Under the pieces are notes generated by a model that saw only the letters and a list, made by a program, of their open reading frames with translations, ran no database searches and was not told the DNA's origin. This document shows positions 25,255 through 34,156 of a stretch of 64,000 nucleotides of DNA, in pieces (position 1 is the stretch's first letter; each line of letters starts with the position of its first letter). A program made the translations under genes and the position numbers. The stretch covers positions 2,046,001 through 2,110,000 of the forward strand of contig NZ_JAKZHU010000001.1 in assembly GCF_022568795.1 (NCBI RefSeq). Direction: 5' to 3'. Origin of the DNA: Arsenicicoccus dermatophilus (GTDB taxonomy: Bacteria; Actinomycetota; Actinomycetes; Actinomycetales; Dermatophilaceae).

Positions 25255-27057
25255 ATGACATCGCCACGCCTGTCCGAGGATCACCTGGCTCGCGTCTACG
25301 CCCGGGTCGTGCGTGACCACGCCGACCGCCCCGCGGCGCGAGTCCTCGGCGAGGGGTCCATGGTGTGGACCTATGCCGAGCTGGGCCGACGGGTCCGCGC
25401 GCTCGCCCAGGCTCTCGTGGCCCACGACGTGCGGGCCGGCGACCGTGTGGCGCTGTGGGCTCCGAACTGCCCGCAGTGGACCGTGGTCGACCTCGCCTGC
25501 CACGCCGTGGGCGCGGTGCCCGTCCCGATCTATCCCACCGCCACCGCCGGCCAGGCACGCCACGTCGTCGAGCACAGCGGAGCCGTCGCGATCGTCGTGG
25601 GCGGCGGCGAGCGGACCCGCGCCACCGCGCTGGAGCTGGCCGCCGACCTCGCGGACGTCCGGCTGGTCTCCGACCTCGACGCGGCCGACGACACCCGTCC
25701 CCACGACGCAGGCGATCCCGACGGCACAGCCCGCTCCGACCGGCCGGGCCCGGCATACGTCCCCTGGCGCTCGCTGCTCGCCACGGAGGACGAGGCGCTG
25801 TCCGCGGAGGTCGACCGGCGCACCGCGGCGGGCCGCCCCGAGGACCTGGCGACGATCATCTACACCTCCGGCACCACCGGCACCCCCAAGGGCGTGGCCC
25901 TCAGCCACCGCGCGATGATCCACCAGATCCACGCCGTGGACGCGTTCTTCGCCTTCGGCCCCGACGACAGCAGCCTGGCCTTCCTGCCGCTGTCCCACGC
26001 CCTGGAGCGCGCCTGGACCTTCTTCGTGCTCTCCCACGGCGCGCTCAACACCTACGTCCGCGACCCCAAGACCGTCGCCACCCAGCTCGTCGAGGCGCGC
26101 CCGACCGGGCTGGTGGCCGTCCCCAAGCTCTACGAGACGGTCTACGCCACCGCCCAGTCCATGGCCTCCCGCACCCCGGTCCGCCGCCGGCTGTTCGACT
26201 GGGCCCTGGGCGTCGGTGCCGAGGCCGGGCGGCTGCGGATGGCACGGCAGCCCCTCCCCCACGGGCTGCGGGCCCGGCTCGCCGTCGCGGATCGTCTGGT
26301 GCTGCACAACATCCGGGACGCGGTGGGCGGCACCAAGTCCGTCCTCGCCGCGGGCGGTGCCCCGCTGCGCCAGGAGGTCGAGGAGTTCTTCTGGGCCGGC
26401 GGCCTGCTCGTGTCCCAGGGCTACGGCATGACCGAGACCGGGCCGCTGATGACCTTCAACTCACCCGGGGCGACGCGCTTCGGGACGGTGGGGCGAGTCA
26501 TCGAGGGCGGCGAGATGCGGGTGGGCGACGAGGGCGAGCTGCTCTATCGCGGGCCGAACGTCATGGACGGCTACTGGCGCGACGAGGAGGCGACGCGCGA
26601 GACCGTCGTCGACGGGTGGCTGCGCACCGGCGACGTCGGCGAGATCGACGAGGACGGCTTCGTCACCATCACCGACCGGCTCAAGGACCTGGTGGTCACC
26701 CAGCAGGGCAAGAACATCGCCCCTGCGCCGATCGAGGGGCGCATCGCCGAGCACCCCGCCGTGGAGCACGCCGTGGTCATCGGCGACCGTCGCCCCTGCC
26801 TGGTGGTGCTGGTGCAGCTGGCCGACGGCGCCGGCGACGACGCGCTGACGCAGGTGCGCGCCCACGTCGACGAGCTCAACGCCGACCTGCCCGGTCAGGA
26901 GCAGATCCGCGCGGTCGAGCCCCTCGACCTGCAGCTGACCATGGAGGACGGTCTGCTCACCCCGACGCTCAAGGTCCGGCGCCGGGCGGTCGAGGAGCGG
27001 TGCGCCGAGCAGCTCGACCGGATTTATGCCGCGATCGAGCGCGCCCGACGCCGCTGA
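25255..27057 (+). CDS. Long-chain fatty acyl-CoA synthetase (FadD15-like)
   Basis: A 600-residue enzyme with every ligase motif intact: P-loop IIYTSGTTGTPKGVALSH, A5 QGYGMTETGPL, the TGD of LRTGDVGEIDEDGF, hinge DRLKDLVVTQQGKNIAP, and the C-terminal lysine in TPTLKVRRR. It activates long-chain fatty acids with ATP and CoA via an acyl-adenylate. It lies 63 bp after the degenerate paralogue on the same strand, with its own TAGCGT hexamer and AGGGAG ribosome site. Cytosolic or membrane-associated. Confidence 0.92.
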   Translation: MTSPRLSEDHLARVYARVVRDHADRPAARVLGEGSMVWTYAELGRRVRALAQALVAHDVRAGDRVALWAPNCPQWTVVDLACHAVGAVPVPIYPTATAGQARHVVEHSGAVAIVVGGGERTRATALELAADLADVRLVSDLDAADDTRPHDAGDPDGTARSDRPGPAYVPWRSLLATEDEALSAEVDRRTAAGRPEDLATIIYTSGTTGTPKGVALSHRAMIHQIHAVDAFFAFGPDDSSLAFLPLSHALERAWTFFVLSHGALNTYVRDPKTVATQLVEARPTGLVAVPKLYETVYATAQSMASRTPVRRRLFDWALGVGAEAGRLRMARQPLPHGLRARLAVADRLVLHNIRDAVGGTKSVLAAGGAPLRQEVEEFFWAGGLLVSQGYGMTETGPLMTFNSPGATRFGTVGRVIEGGEMRVGDEGELLYRGPNVMDGYWRDEEATRETVVDGWLRTGDVGEIDEDGFVTITDRLKDLVVTQQGKNIAPAPIEGRIAEHPAVEHAVVIGDRRPCLVVLVQLADGAGDDALTQVRAHVDELNADLPGQEQIRAVEPLDLQLTMEDGLLTPTLKVRRRAVEERCAEQLDRIYAAIERARRR

Positions 27058-27091
27058 CGCTGACCGCCCCGCCCGCAGGGTCCTGGTCCGC

Positions 27092-27832
27092 TCAGGACCA
27101 CCAGGCGCGGATCGTCTCGGTGGGGCCGTCGAGCTCGGTGAACCCGGCGTCGGTCACGCTCACCGGCGCGCCCGCGAGCCGGGCCCACCCGGCCTCGTCG
27201 GGGTGGGTCACCTGCACCCGGTAGCCGTCCGCCGCCCAGGTCTGCAGGACGGCCGCCAGCTCCGGGGCCGACCGCAGCGCCTCGCGGACGAGCTGGGCGC
27301 CGTGCCCGCACTGGGCGGCGGCCTTGCCGGTCGTCATGTCGGCGTGGGGGCTGGTCGCCAGGGTGACCACGGGCGCCACCCGCCCCACCTCCCTGACGTC
27401 GCCGTCCTCCGGCTCCGGCTGGGGGAAGGTCGTGCCGCTCACCTGCAGGACGTCCAGCTCGGGCGGCAGTGGGCGTGCGGGGCCGGGCACGCAGGCGCGG
27501 ACGGCGGCGCGTCCCTCCTCGACGGTGACTCCCGGCACGGACTGGACCCGGTCCCACCGGGTGCCGCGGGCCCGGCGGACCAGCTTGCGGATGCGTCCGT
27601 CCCGCCAGTGGGTCACGGGCGCGGCCCACTCCCCGTCGGCCGAGCGCGGGTCGGCGAGCAGGGTCACGACGGCGCGGGCGGCGGTCGCGCACACCAGGTC
27701 GGCGTCCGGCAGCGCCCGCTTGTCGTAGCGCACGACGAGCTGCATCGCCCAGGGCACGTCGGGGTCCGGACCGGCGTCGGGGTGCGGGCCGGTGGCGTTC
27801 GCCCGCTCGCCGAAGTCCGCTGCCGCCCTCAC
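27092..27832 (-). CDS. PTH2-type peptidyl-tRNA hydrolase domain protein
   Basis: A 246-residue protein. The C-terminal half carries the PTH2 signature DMTTGKAAAQCGHGAQLV, followed by TWAADGYRVQVTHPDEAGW and VTDAGFTELDGPTETIRAWW, matching bacterial and archaeal PTH2 (normally about 120 residues). The N-terminal half (MQLVVRYDKRALPDADLVCA) looks like a degenerate second copy of the same fold, which would make the protein a pseudo-dimer. It may cleave peptidyl-tRNA; activity is uncertain. The GTG start lies 7 nt after the stop of the upstream membrane protein. Confidence 0.75.
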   Translation of the reverse strand: MRAAADFGERANATGPHPDAGPDPDVPWAMQLVVRYDKRALPDADLVCATAARAVVTLLADPRSADGEWAAPVTHWRDGRIRKLVRRARGTRWDRVQSVPGVTVEEGRAAVRACVPGPARPLPPELDVLQVSGTTFPQPEPEDGDVREVGRVAPVVTLATSPHADMTTGKAAAQCGHGAQLVREALRSAPELAAVLQTWAADGYRVQVTHPDEAGWARLAGAPVSVTDAGFTELDGPTETIRAWWS

Positions 27833-27839
27833 CCGGGCA

Positions 27840-28526
27840 TCACGGCCGCGTGGCGCCGGACCGCGTGCTCGTGGCCGGACGGGTGGCACCGGTCCTGCGC
27901 CGGACCCCGTCCTTGGCCGGGGCCGAGCGCGGGCGCTTCGCGGTGGTGCGGCGCGTGGTGGCGCGGGGACGCGGGGACGCCGGCCCGGAGAGGGCCATCA
28001 CCGGCGGGACGTCGGTCTCGGCCGGCGGCTCCGCGGGGGCGGAGGGCCTGGGCCGAGGGGTCTTGCCACCCGACGTCGCGGGACGGCGTGCGGGGTGGTC
28101 GGAGTCCCGGTGGCTGGGTGCCTGGCGGGTCGGCGCCGGGCGGGGCGGGGCGACGACCACGGTGGCCTGCCGGGTGGCGGCCGTAGGGACGTCGACCGGG
28201 GCGGGGGTGGCCGCCCGCCCCCCGGCGATCTCGGCGGTCGGCTCGACGGCGGGGAGGTCGGCCGGTGCGACGGGGGGGCTGGTGCGGGCCGGGAGACCGG
28301 CGGCCTGCAGCTGGGCCATCTGGTCCCGGGCCGCGACGGCGCCGAGGATCCCGGTCAGCAGCACGGCCGTGGTGAGGACACCTGCCCCGACGACGACTCC
28401 TCGGGTGGTGCCGGCCTCGGGCTCGGCCTGCGGCACGTGGAGCTCGACATGGGGCCGGAGCACCTCCACGTGGCTGCCGGGGGACGCGCCATCGGCGTCC
28501 TCGGCCCACCAGGGTGCGCTGCTCAT
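27840..28526 (-). CDS. Single-pass membrane protein with Pro/Ala/Arg-rich tail, unknown function
   Basis: A 228-residue protein not recognised as a known family. It starts MSSAPWWAEDADGASPG after a GAGGAGA ribosome site. One transmembrane segment lies at about residues 44-64 (VVVGAGVLTTAVLLTGILGAV). The remaining 160 residues are low-complexity Pro/Ala/Thr/Arg and end in a strongly basic stretch (TTRRTTAKRPRSAPAKDGVR). The basic C-terminus suggests a type I-out or wall/nucleic-acid contact but nothing more can be said. It is followed at once by the PTH2 gene, so the two may be co-transcribed. Confidence 0.6.
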   Translation of the reverse strand: MSSAPWWAEDADGASPGSHVEVLRPHVELHVPQAEPEAGTTRGVVVGAGVLTTAVLLTGILGAVAARDQMAQLQAAGLPARTSPPVAPADLPAVEPTAEIAGGRAATPAPVDVPTAATRQATVVVAPPRPAPTRQAPSHRDSDHPARRPATSGGKTPRPRPSAPAEPPAETDVPPVMALSGPASPRPRATTRRTTAKRPRSAPAKDGVRRRTGATRPATSTRSGATRP

Positions 28527-28802
28527 CGTCTCTCCTCGGGGCCGAGGCCCCCTTCGCCGCGGCCCTCGTGAGGCCGCTGCCGGGTCCCGGACCAGGTCCG
28601 GGGGTCGACCGGTGAGGTCGGCCGGAGCGATGTCGCCCACCGCGCCAGAGGTCATCTTCGCGAACTGCGCGAGCGCGCATCGAGGTACGACGGACGGGTT
28701 CATCCGGTCGGGGGTGTCAAGTACGGACGTCTTGGACAGCCGTCACGCGGCGCAGCGGGCGCGACTGCGGAAAGTCGCAGTTCGGCTGCGCTGCGTCGCC
28801 GC
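28527..28802. other. Intergenic region without a supported gene
   Basis: It lies upstream of the single-pass membrane protein gene and downstream of the DUF1232-like gene. A minus-strand TTGACA (28715-28720) is present without a well-spaced -10. A CGCCGC/GCGGCG hairpin overlaps the stop of the DUF1232-like gene at 28798-28813. G+C is lower than in the flanking genes. Confidence 0.4.
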
Positions 28803-29234
28803 TCAGGCGGCGCTACGACGGGCTCGCAGGATGGCCCGCACGGCCGCGCCGACCACCCGGTCGTCGTCGTCGAGGCCACCGGGCAGGTGGTCCGGCACGG
28901 AGTCGTCGCCCTCGGCGAGATAGCTCATGGCCGCCACGAGCACCGCTCGGGCGTCCCGGTCGAGGTGGGGCCACCCGGCCATCAGGGCCATCAGGTCCGC
29001 CGCCAGCTCGCCGACCCGGTCCTGGCAGGCGGGGTGGGCCAGCATGTGCTGCTCGAGCCGTCTGCTCAGGGTGACGACTCCGTCGTCGTCCAGCGCGCGA
29101 CACAGCGGTCGCACGGCCGGCCACATGTCCCCCAGCTCCTCGCGGAAGGTGCCCAGCGCGCCCTCGTGCGAAGGATGTCCGCTCGTCGCCGCGAGCGCGT
29201 CCGTCCGGCTTCGGCCGGTTCCCCTGGTGCTCAC
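28803..29234 (-). CDS. Small helical protein with DUF1232-like C-terminus
   Basis: A 143-residue protein starting VSTRGTGRSRTDALAATS. The C-terminal portion, ARAVLVAAMSYLAEGDDSV then PDHLPGGLDDDDRVVGAA, follows the DUF1232/YkvA pattern with SPxDLIPD replaced by GDDSVPD. The N-terminal part is a soluble helical region. Function unknown. The GTG lies seven bases after a TAAGGT hexamer, which suggests a leaderless transcript, though AAGGT could also act as a weak ribosome site. Confidence 0.65.
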   Translation of the reverse strand: MSTRGTGRSRTDALAATSGHPSHEGALGTFREELGDMWPAVRPLCRALDDDGVVTLSRRLEQHMLAHPACQDRVGELAADLMALMAGWPHLDRDARAVLVAAMSYLAEGDDSVPDHLPGGLDDDDRVVGAAVRAILRARRSAA

Positions 29235-29241
29235 GGGTCTG

Positions 29242-29247
29242 ACCTTA
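29242..29247 (-). promoter_or_regulatory. -10 element of the DUF1232-like gene, leaderless geometry
   Basis: TAAGGT on the minus strand ends seven bases before the GTG start, matching the spacing at other leaderless-type starts in the window. Confidence 0.45.
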
Positions 29248-29277
29248 GACCGGGCTGAGACAGGCTGTCGCCCCGGA

Positions 29278-29320
29278 CACCCGGACGCACCCGCTCGGGG
29301 GTAGCGGATGCGTCCGGGTG
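29278..29320. terminator. Hairpin after the glutamine-synthetase-like gene
   Basis: A perfect 12-bp stem (CACCCGGACGCA with TGCGTCCGGGTG) around a 19-nt loop lies just after the gene stop. There is no clear U-run, as is common for actinobacterial terminators. Confidence 0.6.
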
Positions 29321-29328
29321 GTGTTTCG

Positions 29329-30813
29329 TCACCCGACGTGCAGGTGCTCCGCGACCAGCGCGGACAGCGCCTCGGCGTTGCCGAAGAGGCGCTCGGACAG
29401 CTGGTCGTCGCCATACCCGCGCAGCATCCGGGCCTGGGCGTCGATCAGCCCGGGCGGGAAGACCCCGCCCTCCTCGTAGACCGCACGGTCCGCGAGCAAG
29501 GCCTCGGCGGACGCGGTGCACGACGCCGGCAGCTGGGCCAGGTCGTCCCGCCCGGAGGCGTCCTCGGCGACATAGAGGCGCTCGGCGATCTCCAAGGAGT
29601 CCTGACCGACCAGACCGGTGCGTGCCGCGACCGCGAGCCCGGCCAGCAGCAGGTGCACCTGCGCCGAGCCGTCGGGCGAGCGGACCTCGACGGTCTGGGC
29701 AGCCGTGGCGTCCACCTCCTGCCGCGGCTCGAGCGGGTTGGCGTCGTGGACCATCCGGTCACCGACGCCCCGCCAGCCGAGGGGGACGCGCACGAGCACC
29801 GAGCGGTTGCGGTCGCCCCAGCAGATCGACGTGGGCGCCTCCTGGTGCGGGACGAGCCGCAGGTAGGACGTGGGCACGGTGTTGCCCCACGCCGTCAGCG
29901 AGGCCGCGCGCTGCAGGTAGCCTGCGATGACCTTGCGGGCGTCCTCGGTCAGGCCCTGCCCGTCGCTGAAGGTGTAGCGCCCGTCCCGGGACAGCCGGGT
30001 GTGGAAGTGCATGCCCGAGCCGGCCTGGCCCACGATGATCTTGGGCGCGTAGGACACCTGCAGCCCGTGGCGGTAGGCCACCTCGCGCAGCACCCACTTG
30101 GCGAGCACCATCTGGTCCGCGGCCTCCTCGATCGGGACCGGCAGGAACTCGATCTCGTGCTGCACCATCTCCTGGTTGTCGCTGACGATGTTGCCGACCT
30201 CGGCGTGGCCGTATTTGATCTGGGCGCCCATCTCGGCGAGCCGCATCATCGTCTCCCGGCGCACCGAGCCCCACTTGGAGTAGGGGTGCGCCTCGTGGTA
30301 GCCGCGCTGCTCGACGATCGGGTAGATCGAGTCGACCTCGCTGAACAGGTAGTACTCCAGCTCGCCGAGGGCCTCGAGGCGGGCCCCCGTGGTCTCCTCC
30401 AGGTAGGCCTGGGCCCGACGCAGCACCTGCTCCGGCGCGGACGCGAGCGGGTTGCCGTCGACGTCGTAGAAGGAGCACATCAGGTCCAGCGTCGGCTCCT
30501 CGGCGAAGGGGTTGAGGAAGGCCGTGCGGTAGCGCGGGACGACGTACAGGTCGCTGGCGCTCGCCGCCACGAAGGGGAACAGGCTCGACCCGTCGACCCG
30601 CTCGCCGAGGGTGAGGACCCGGTCCAGGTGCTCGCGGGAGTTGATGGTGAAGTTGAGCTTCTTGAGCCGCCCGTCACCGGCGACGTAGCGGAAGTTGAGC
30701 ATCCGGATCCCCCGGCGCTCCACGAGCTCGACGAGGTCGGACTTGGTGAACTCCGCCGCCGGCTTGCCGATCTCCCGGACGAGGAGGTGAGGGGTGAGCG
30801 AGATGTCGGGCAT
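29329..30813 (-). CDS. Glutamine synthetase family protein
   Basis: A 494-residue protein of the GS fold. The beta-grasp N-terminus (MLNFRYVAGDGRLKKLNFTI) precedes the catalytic barrel: metal ligands in LGELEYYLF and HAEVGNIVSDNQEMVQHEIE, the signature GSGMHFHTRLSRDG in place of the usual GSGMHxHxS, and NRSVLVRVP in place of NRSAxxRIP. It ligates an amine or ammonia to a glutamyl carboxylate with ATP. Sequence differences from GlnA1 suggest a specialised enzyme rather than the main glutamine synthetase. No adenylylation tyrosine motif is seen. The ATG at 30813 has AGGAG at 6 nt. Confidence 0.85.
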   Translation of the reverse strand: MPDISLTPHLLVREIGKPAAEFTKSDLVELVERRGIRMLNFRYVAGDGRLKKLNFTINSREHLDRVLTLGERVDGSSLFPFVAASASDLYVVPRYRTAFLNPFAEEPTLDLMCSFYDVDGNPLASAPEQVLRRAQAYLEETTGARLEALGELEYYLFSEVDSIYPIVEQRGYHEAHPYSKWGSVRRETMMRLAEMGAQIKYGHAEVGNIVSDNQEMVQHEIEFLPVPIEEAADQMVLAKWVLREVAYRHGLQVSYAPKIIVGQAGSGMHFHTRLSRDGRYTFSDGQGLTEDARKVIAGYLQRAASLTAWGNTVPTSYLRLVPHQEAPTSICWGDRNRSVLVRVPLGWRGVGDRMVHDANPLEPRQEVDATAAQTVEVRSPDGSAQVHLLLAGLAVAARTGLVGQDSLEIAERLYVAEDASGRDDLAQLPASCTASAEALLADRAVYEEGGVFPPGLIDAQARMLRGYGDDQLSERLFGNAEALSALVAEHLHVG

Positions 30814-30958
30814 GGTGTGCTCCTGATGGCTGTCCACGACGTTGTGCGACTGCTGACAGGAGCCATCGTGCTAGGTGGCCGGGCCCGGCCTGCGGCCGGG
30901 GTGGGGATAGGCCGCGGCGACGACGCCCGCAGCACCGCCCGGCCGGTGGGCCCCGTGG

Positions 30959-31471
30959 TCAGACCTGGTCGGGCAGATCGCCGTGCAGCACCTCGCGGGC
31001 GAAGGCGCGGGCCCGCTCCCGCAGGACGCCGATGCGTCGCTCCACGACGGCGGCCCGGTCGGCCGGGTCGTTGCTGCCGGCCTCCTCCACGGTGGGGACC
31101 CGCCGGACGTTGCGCGAGCAGGACAGGTCGGCGCAGATCAGGGTGCCGACGGTGTCACCGCGCCGCCCGGCGGCGCCGCCCCGGCGGGCCACCCACAGCA
31201 GGGCCGGGTCGGAGACGGTGATGTCCTGGCACCAGGCGCACATCGCCTTGCGGCGGCCCTGGGCGGGAGTGGTCTGCAGGCGCACCCCGACCGGGCCGTC
31301 CTCGGTCTCCAGCACGACGTAGGCGCCAGGGCGCTTCTCGTCGCGCCAGCCGAGGTAGTCCAGCCGGTCCCAGGCGAGGGTCGTCAGGTCGGGGATCGTC
31401 GCCTGGCTCACCTCGCGGCGGGTGGCGTTGACGAAGGAGTCCCGGATCTGCTGCTCGCTCAGAGGCTGCAC
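30959..31471 (-). CDS. FBP (FusB/elongation factor G-binding-like) domain protein
   Basis: A 170-residue protein. Residues about 75-125 carry four cysteines in the treble-clef pattern MCAWCQDITVSD ... LICADLSCSRNVRR, which is the zinc finger of the FBP C-terminal domain found in FusB-type EF-G binding proteins. FusB releases EF-G from the ribosome and gives fusidic acid tolerance; the actinobacterial proteins are uncharacterised. It starts MQPLSEQQIRDSFVNATRRE and is cytoplasmic. Confidence 0.85.
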   Translation of the reverse strand: MQPLSEQQIRDSFVNATRREVSQATIPDLTTLAWDRLDYLGWRDEKRPGAYVVLETEDGPVGVRLQTTPAQGRRKAMCAWCQDITVSDPALLWVARRGGAAGRRGDTVGTLICADLSCSRNVRRVPTVEEAGSNDPADRAAVVERRIGVLRERARAFAREVLHGDLPDQV

Positions 31472-31790
31472 CGCGACATCCTCTCACCAGGGCTCCGGTG
31501 CGAGCGAGCGGTTCTTCCCCGGCGTGCCCGACGACGACGCGGCAGCAGACGTGCCGCACCCCGGTCAGGGCGGGGGCGCGACGACGGAGCGGTGGTGGGC
31601 ATGGCGTCGCCCGAGGCTGCGGGCCGCGCCGCGAGGGTGGCGTCGGTCCCGCCCCCACGCGAGGGACCGGGCCGGGGTGCATCCGAGGTCCGGCTGCCGG
31701 GCGTGTGCCGGAGCGGGCGACGACGGCGGTGTGCCGCGCCGCCGGCCGCGCCCCGTAGGGCACGACCGGCGGCGAGCAGCGTGGGCGGGG
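31472..31790. other. Intergenic region without a supported gene
   Basis: Open frames are present on both strands because of the high G+C, but none has a ribosome site, family similarity or consistent codon bias. It separates the subtilisin stop from the FBP gene start. No strong hairpin was found. Confidence 0.4.
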
Positions 31791-33605
31791 TCAGCGGACG
31801 GTCACGGCGCCGCTGGCGGCCGCGACGAGCTGGGTGACCCCACCGGAGACGTAGGGCGCGGACCGCACCCGGTAGGAGCCCGGGTAGAGCCCGGTCACCG
31901 TGGCCGCGCCCGTCGAGGTGGTGTAGGCCGTGCGGGTGGCGACCCACGAGGAGCCGTTCCAGCGGTCGATCGTCACGGACGCCTGCCGCGGGGCCATCGT
32001 CAGGCTGAGGGCGCGGGTGCCGCCGGTCGCCGTCAGCCGCGACGCGACCGGGATGGTCCGCGAGGCCAGGGCCGCGGGCTTGAGGCGCGTGCTCCCGGCA
32101 TACGACCAGGAGAAGGCCGTGGTGCGCCACAGCGCGCCGGACCAGACGGCGCGGCCGGTGGCGTCGGTGGTGCGGGTGGCGCAGGAGCGGCTCAGCCCCA
32201 CGGCCTGGGCGCACACGGTGACGGGCACGCCCGCGACCGGCGTGGTGCCGGTCTTGAGGGTGGCCGACACGGTCGTGGAGACGCCGTAGATCCGGGTCGA
32301 GGTGGTGGACGACCAGGTGAGGCTGGTCGTCGGGCGCAGCTGGTCGGAGGCCTTGAGCGGGTTGATCAGGCCGTGGCCGAACTCCGGGTCGAGGCCCGGC
32401 GTGCCGAGGTCGGTGGCGGTGCTCTCCAGGGCCTGGACCACCTGGCCGGAGGTGGCGGCGGGGAAGGCCGCGCGCAGCGACGCGACGGCGGCCGCGACGT
32501 AGGGCGTGGCCATGGAGGTGCCCGAGAGGGACCAGTAGCTGTTGACCAGGGAGCCGGAGGTCCAGTCGGCGTAGGTGGAGGCGATCTCCTCCCCCGGGGC
32601 CGCCAGCGCGACGTAGGGGTTGATGTTGGAGAAGCTCGCCGAGGTGTTGGCCTTGGTGGTGGCGGCGACGGCGACAACGCCGGGATAGGCGCCGGGGTAC
32701 TCCACCGGGCTGCCCTGCGCCCGCTCGTTGCCCGCGGCGGCGACCACGGTGACGCCCTTGGACTGGGCGTAGGAGACGGCGGACCTCATGGTGGGGTCGT
32801 CGTACTCCCCGCCGAGGGACAGGTTGACGACCGTGGCGCCGCGGTCGGTGGCCTGGACGATGCCGCTCGCGATGTCGTCGGTCCAGCCGCTGCCGTCGGC
32901 GTCGAGCACCCGCACCGGCAGGATCGACGCGTCGGGGGCCAGCCCGGCGACGCCGGTGGCGTTGCCTGCGTCCGCCGCGACGATGCCGGCGACGTGGGTG
33001 CCGTGGCCGTTCGCGTCGACCCGGCCGTCGTTGGCGGGATCCACCAGGTCCAGCCCGGGCAGCAGGCGACCGGCCAGGTCGGGGTGGGTGCCGGACACAC
33101 CGGTGTCGACGACCGCGACGGTGATCCCGCGAGCAGGGTCCTGGGCCCGCAGCTGCTCGCCGTGCAGCGTGTCCAGCGGCCACTGGGCGTAGCGCAGGGG
33201 ATCGTCGTACGTCGCGGCGAGGTGCACCGGCGTGGCGATGCTCACGGCGACCGCCGCCGGGTCGGCCTGGGCCTGGCGGACCAGCGCCGCGGCACGGCCC
33301 TGCGGGACGCGGCGGGCGGACACCACGGGCCGCCCGGCCACGTTCGTGGTGACCGTGACCCGCACGGTGCCGTCCTTGGCCACGGCCGAGCGGGGCGCCC
33401 GCCGCACCAGGGTGTCGGCGTCGGTGGTAAGGCTGGCGTCCTTGGCGTGCCAGGGGCGGGCGGTCTGGGCCGCGGAGGAGGCGGCGCCGGTCGGTGCCGG
33501 GGCCGGCATCGCGTGGACGCTGGTGCTCGCGCCGGTCACCAGGGTGACGGCGGCCAGGCAGACGGCGGCGGCGCGGGTCCGGACGGTGGCGCGGGCGGCG
33601 TTCAC
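31791..33605 (-). CDS. Secreted S8 (subtilisin) serine protease
   Basis: A 604-residue exported protease. A Sec signal peptide covers about residues 1-32 (AAAVCLAAVTLVTGASTSVHA). A propeptide of about 115 residues follows. The catalytic triad is D167 (VAVVDTGVSGTHPDL), H201 (NGHGTHVAGIV) and S364 (LSGTSMATPYVAA); the oxyanion Asn is in AAAGNERAQGSP. After about residue 430 an Ig/fibronectin-like beta region (RIYGVSTTVSATLKTGTTPV) ends the protein without an LPxTG anchor, so it is probably released. A second subtilisin lies 2 kb away. Confidence 0.92.
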   Translation of the reverse strand: MNAARATVRTRAAAVCLAAVTLVTGASTSVHAMPAPAPTGAASSAAQTARPWHAKDASLTTDADTLVRRAPRSAVAKDGTVRVTVTTNVAGRPVVSARRVPQGRAAALVRQAQADPAAVAVSIATPVHLAATYDDPLRYAQWPLDTLHGEQLRAQDPARGITVAVVDTGVSGTHPDLAGRLLPGLDLVDPANDGRVDANGHGTHVAGIVAADAGNATGVAGLAPDASILPVRVLDADGSGWTDDIASGIVQATDRGATVVNLSLGGEYDDPTMRSAVSYAQSKGVTVVAAAGNERAQGSPVEYPGAYPGVVAVAATTKANTSASFSNINPYVALAAPGEEIASTYADWTSGSLVNSYWSLSGTSMATPYVAAAVASLRAAFPAATSGQVVQALESTATDLGTPGLDPEFGHGLINPLKASDQLRPTTSLTWSSTTSTRIYGVSTTVSATLKTGTTPVAGVPVTVCAQAVGLSRSCATRTTDATGRAVWSGALWRTTAFSWSYAGSTRLKPAALASRTIPVASRLTATGGTRALSLTMAPRQASVTIDRWNGSSWVATRTAYTTSTGAATVTGLYPGSYRVRSAPYVSGGVTQLVAAASGAVTVR

Positions 33606-34156
33606 AGGAAGTCCTCCTCGGGGTGGTCGACGATCGACCGACAGTCACGAGGTACAACCCGTTGAACGAGCAACTAGTTACGCCGGGCGGCCTGCTTCAC
33701 GCGAATGACCGTCACCCTCGGGGGTGATCAGTCGGGGCCTTTCCCGCCATACCGCCCGATCGTCCTCACCCACCGTGACCCCCACCTGGCTGGGCCGTCC
33801 GAGCCAGGAGGGCGTGGAGGTAGGCCGACCCAGCGACGCACGCCAGCCCCTGAGGGCCCCGCAGCCGAGGCGCTGTCGGCGCGTGGCTGCTGGGGCGAGC
33901 AACACGGCGGGCGCCGCCGAGGTCACGACGGAGACCAGGGCCGACGACATAACCGTCACGACAATTCCCATCGTCCAGACGATCGGCAGTCTGACCTGCC
34001 GGGCGAACCAGCCGGAGGGTGGTGCCTGAGGGATCCCGAGCAGATGGTCCAGGCAGCGGACCCGGCGATCCCACGATCACCCCGTGAGCCCGTCGAGCTC
34101 GCTTCACCATCAGTCAGGTACGGCGGGAAGAACGGGGACGCGCGGGGCGGCGTCGG
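33606..34156. other. Long spacer between serA and the subtilisin gene
   Basis: No convincing gene. One 97-codon minus-strand frame (33678-33971) begins MGIVVTVMSSALVSVV and looks like a signal peptide, but it lacks a ribosome site and its third-position G+C is clearly below that of neighbouring genes. The stretch is less G+C rich than its surroundings. The subtilisin promoter should lie near 33620-33690, where AACTAGTT forms a small palindrome. Confidence 0.4.

Noticed and set aside
33678-33971. 97-codon minus-strand frame with a signal-peptide-like start
   Set aside because: No ribosome site, lower third-position G+C than real genes here and no recognised family; left as spacer.
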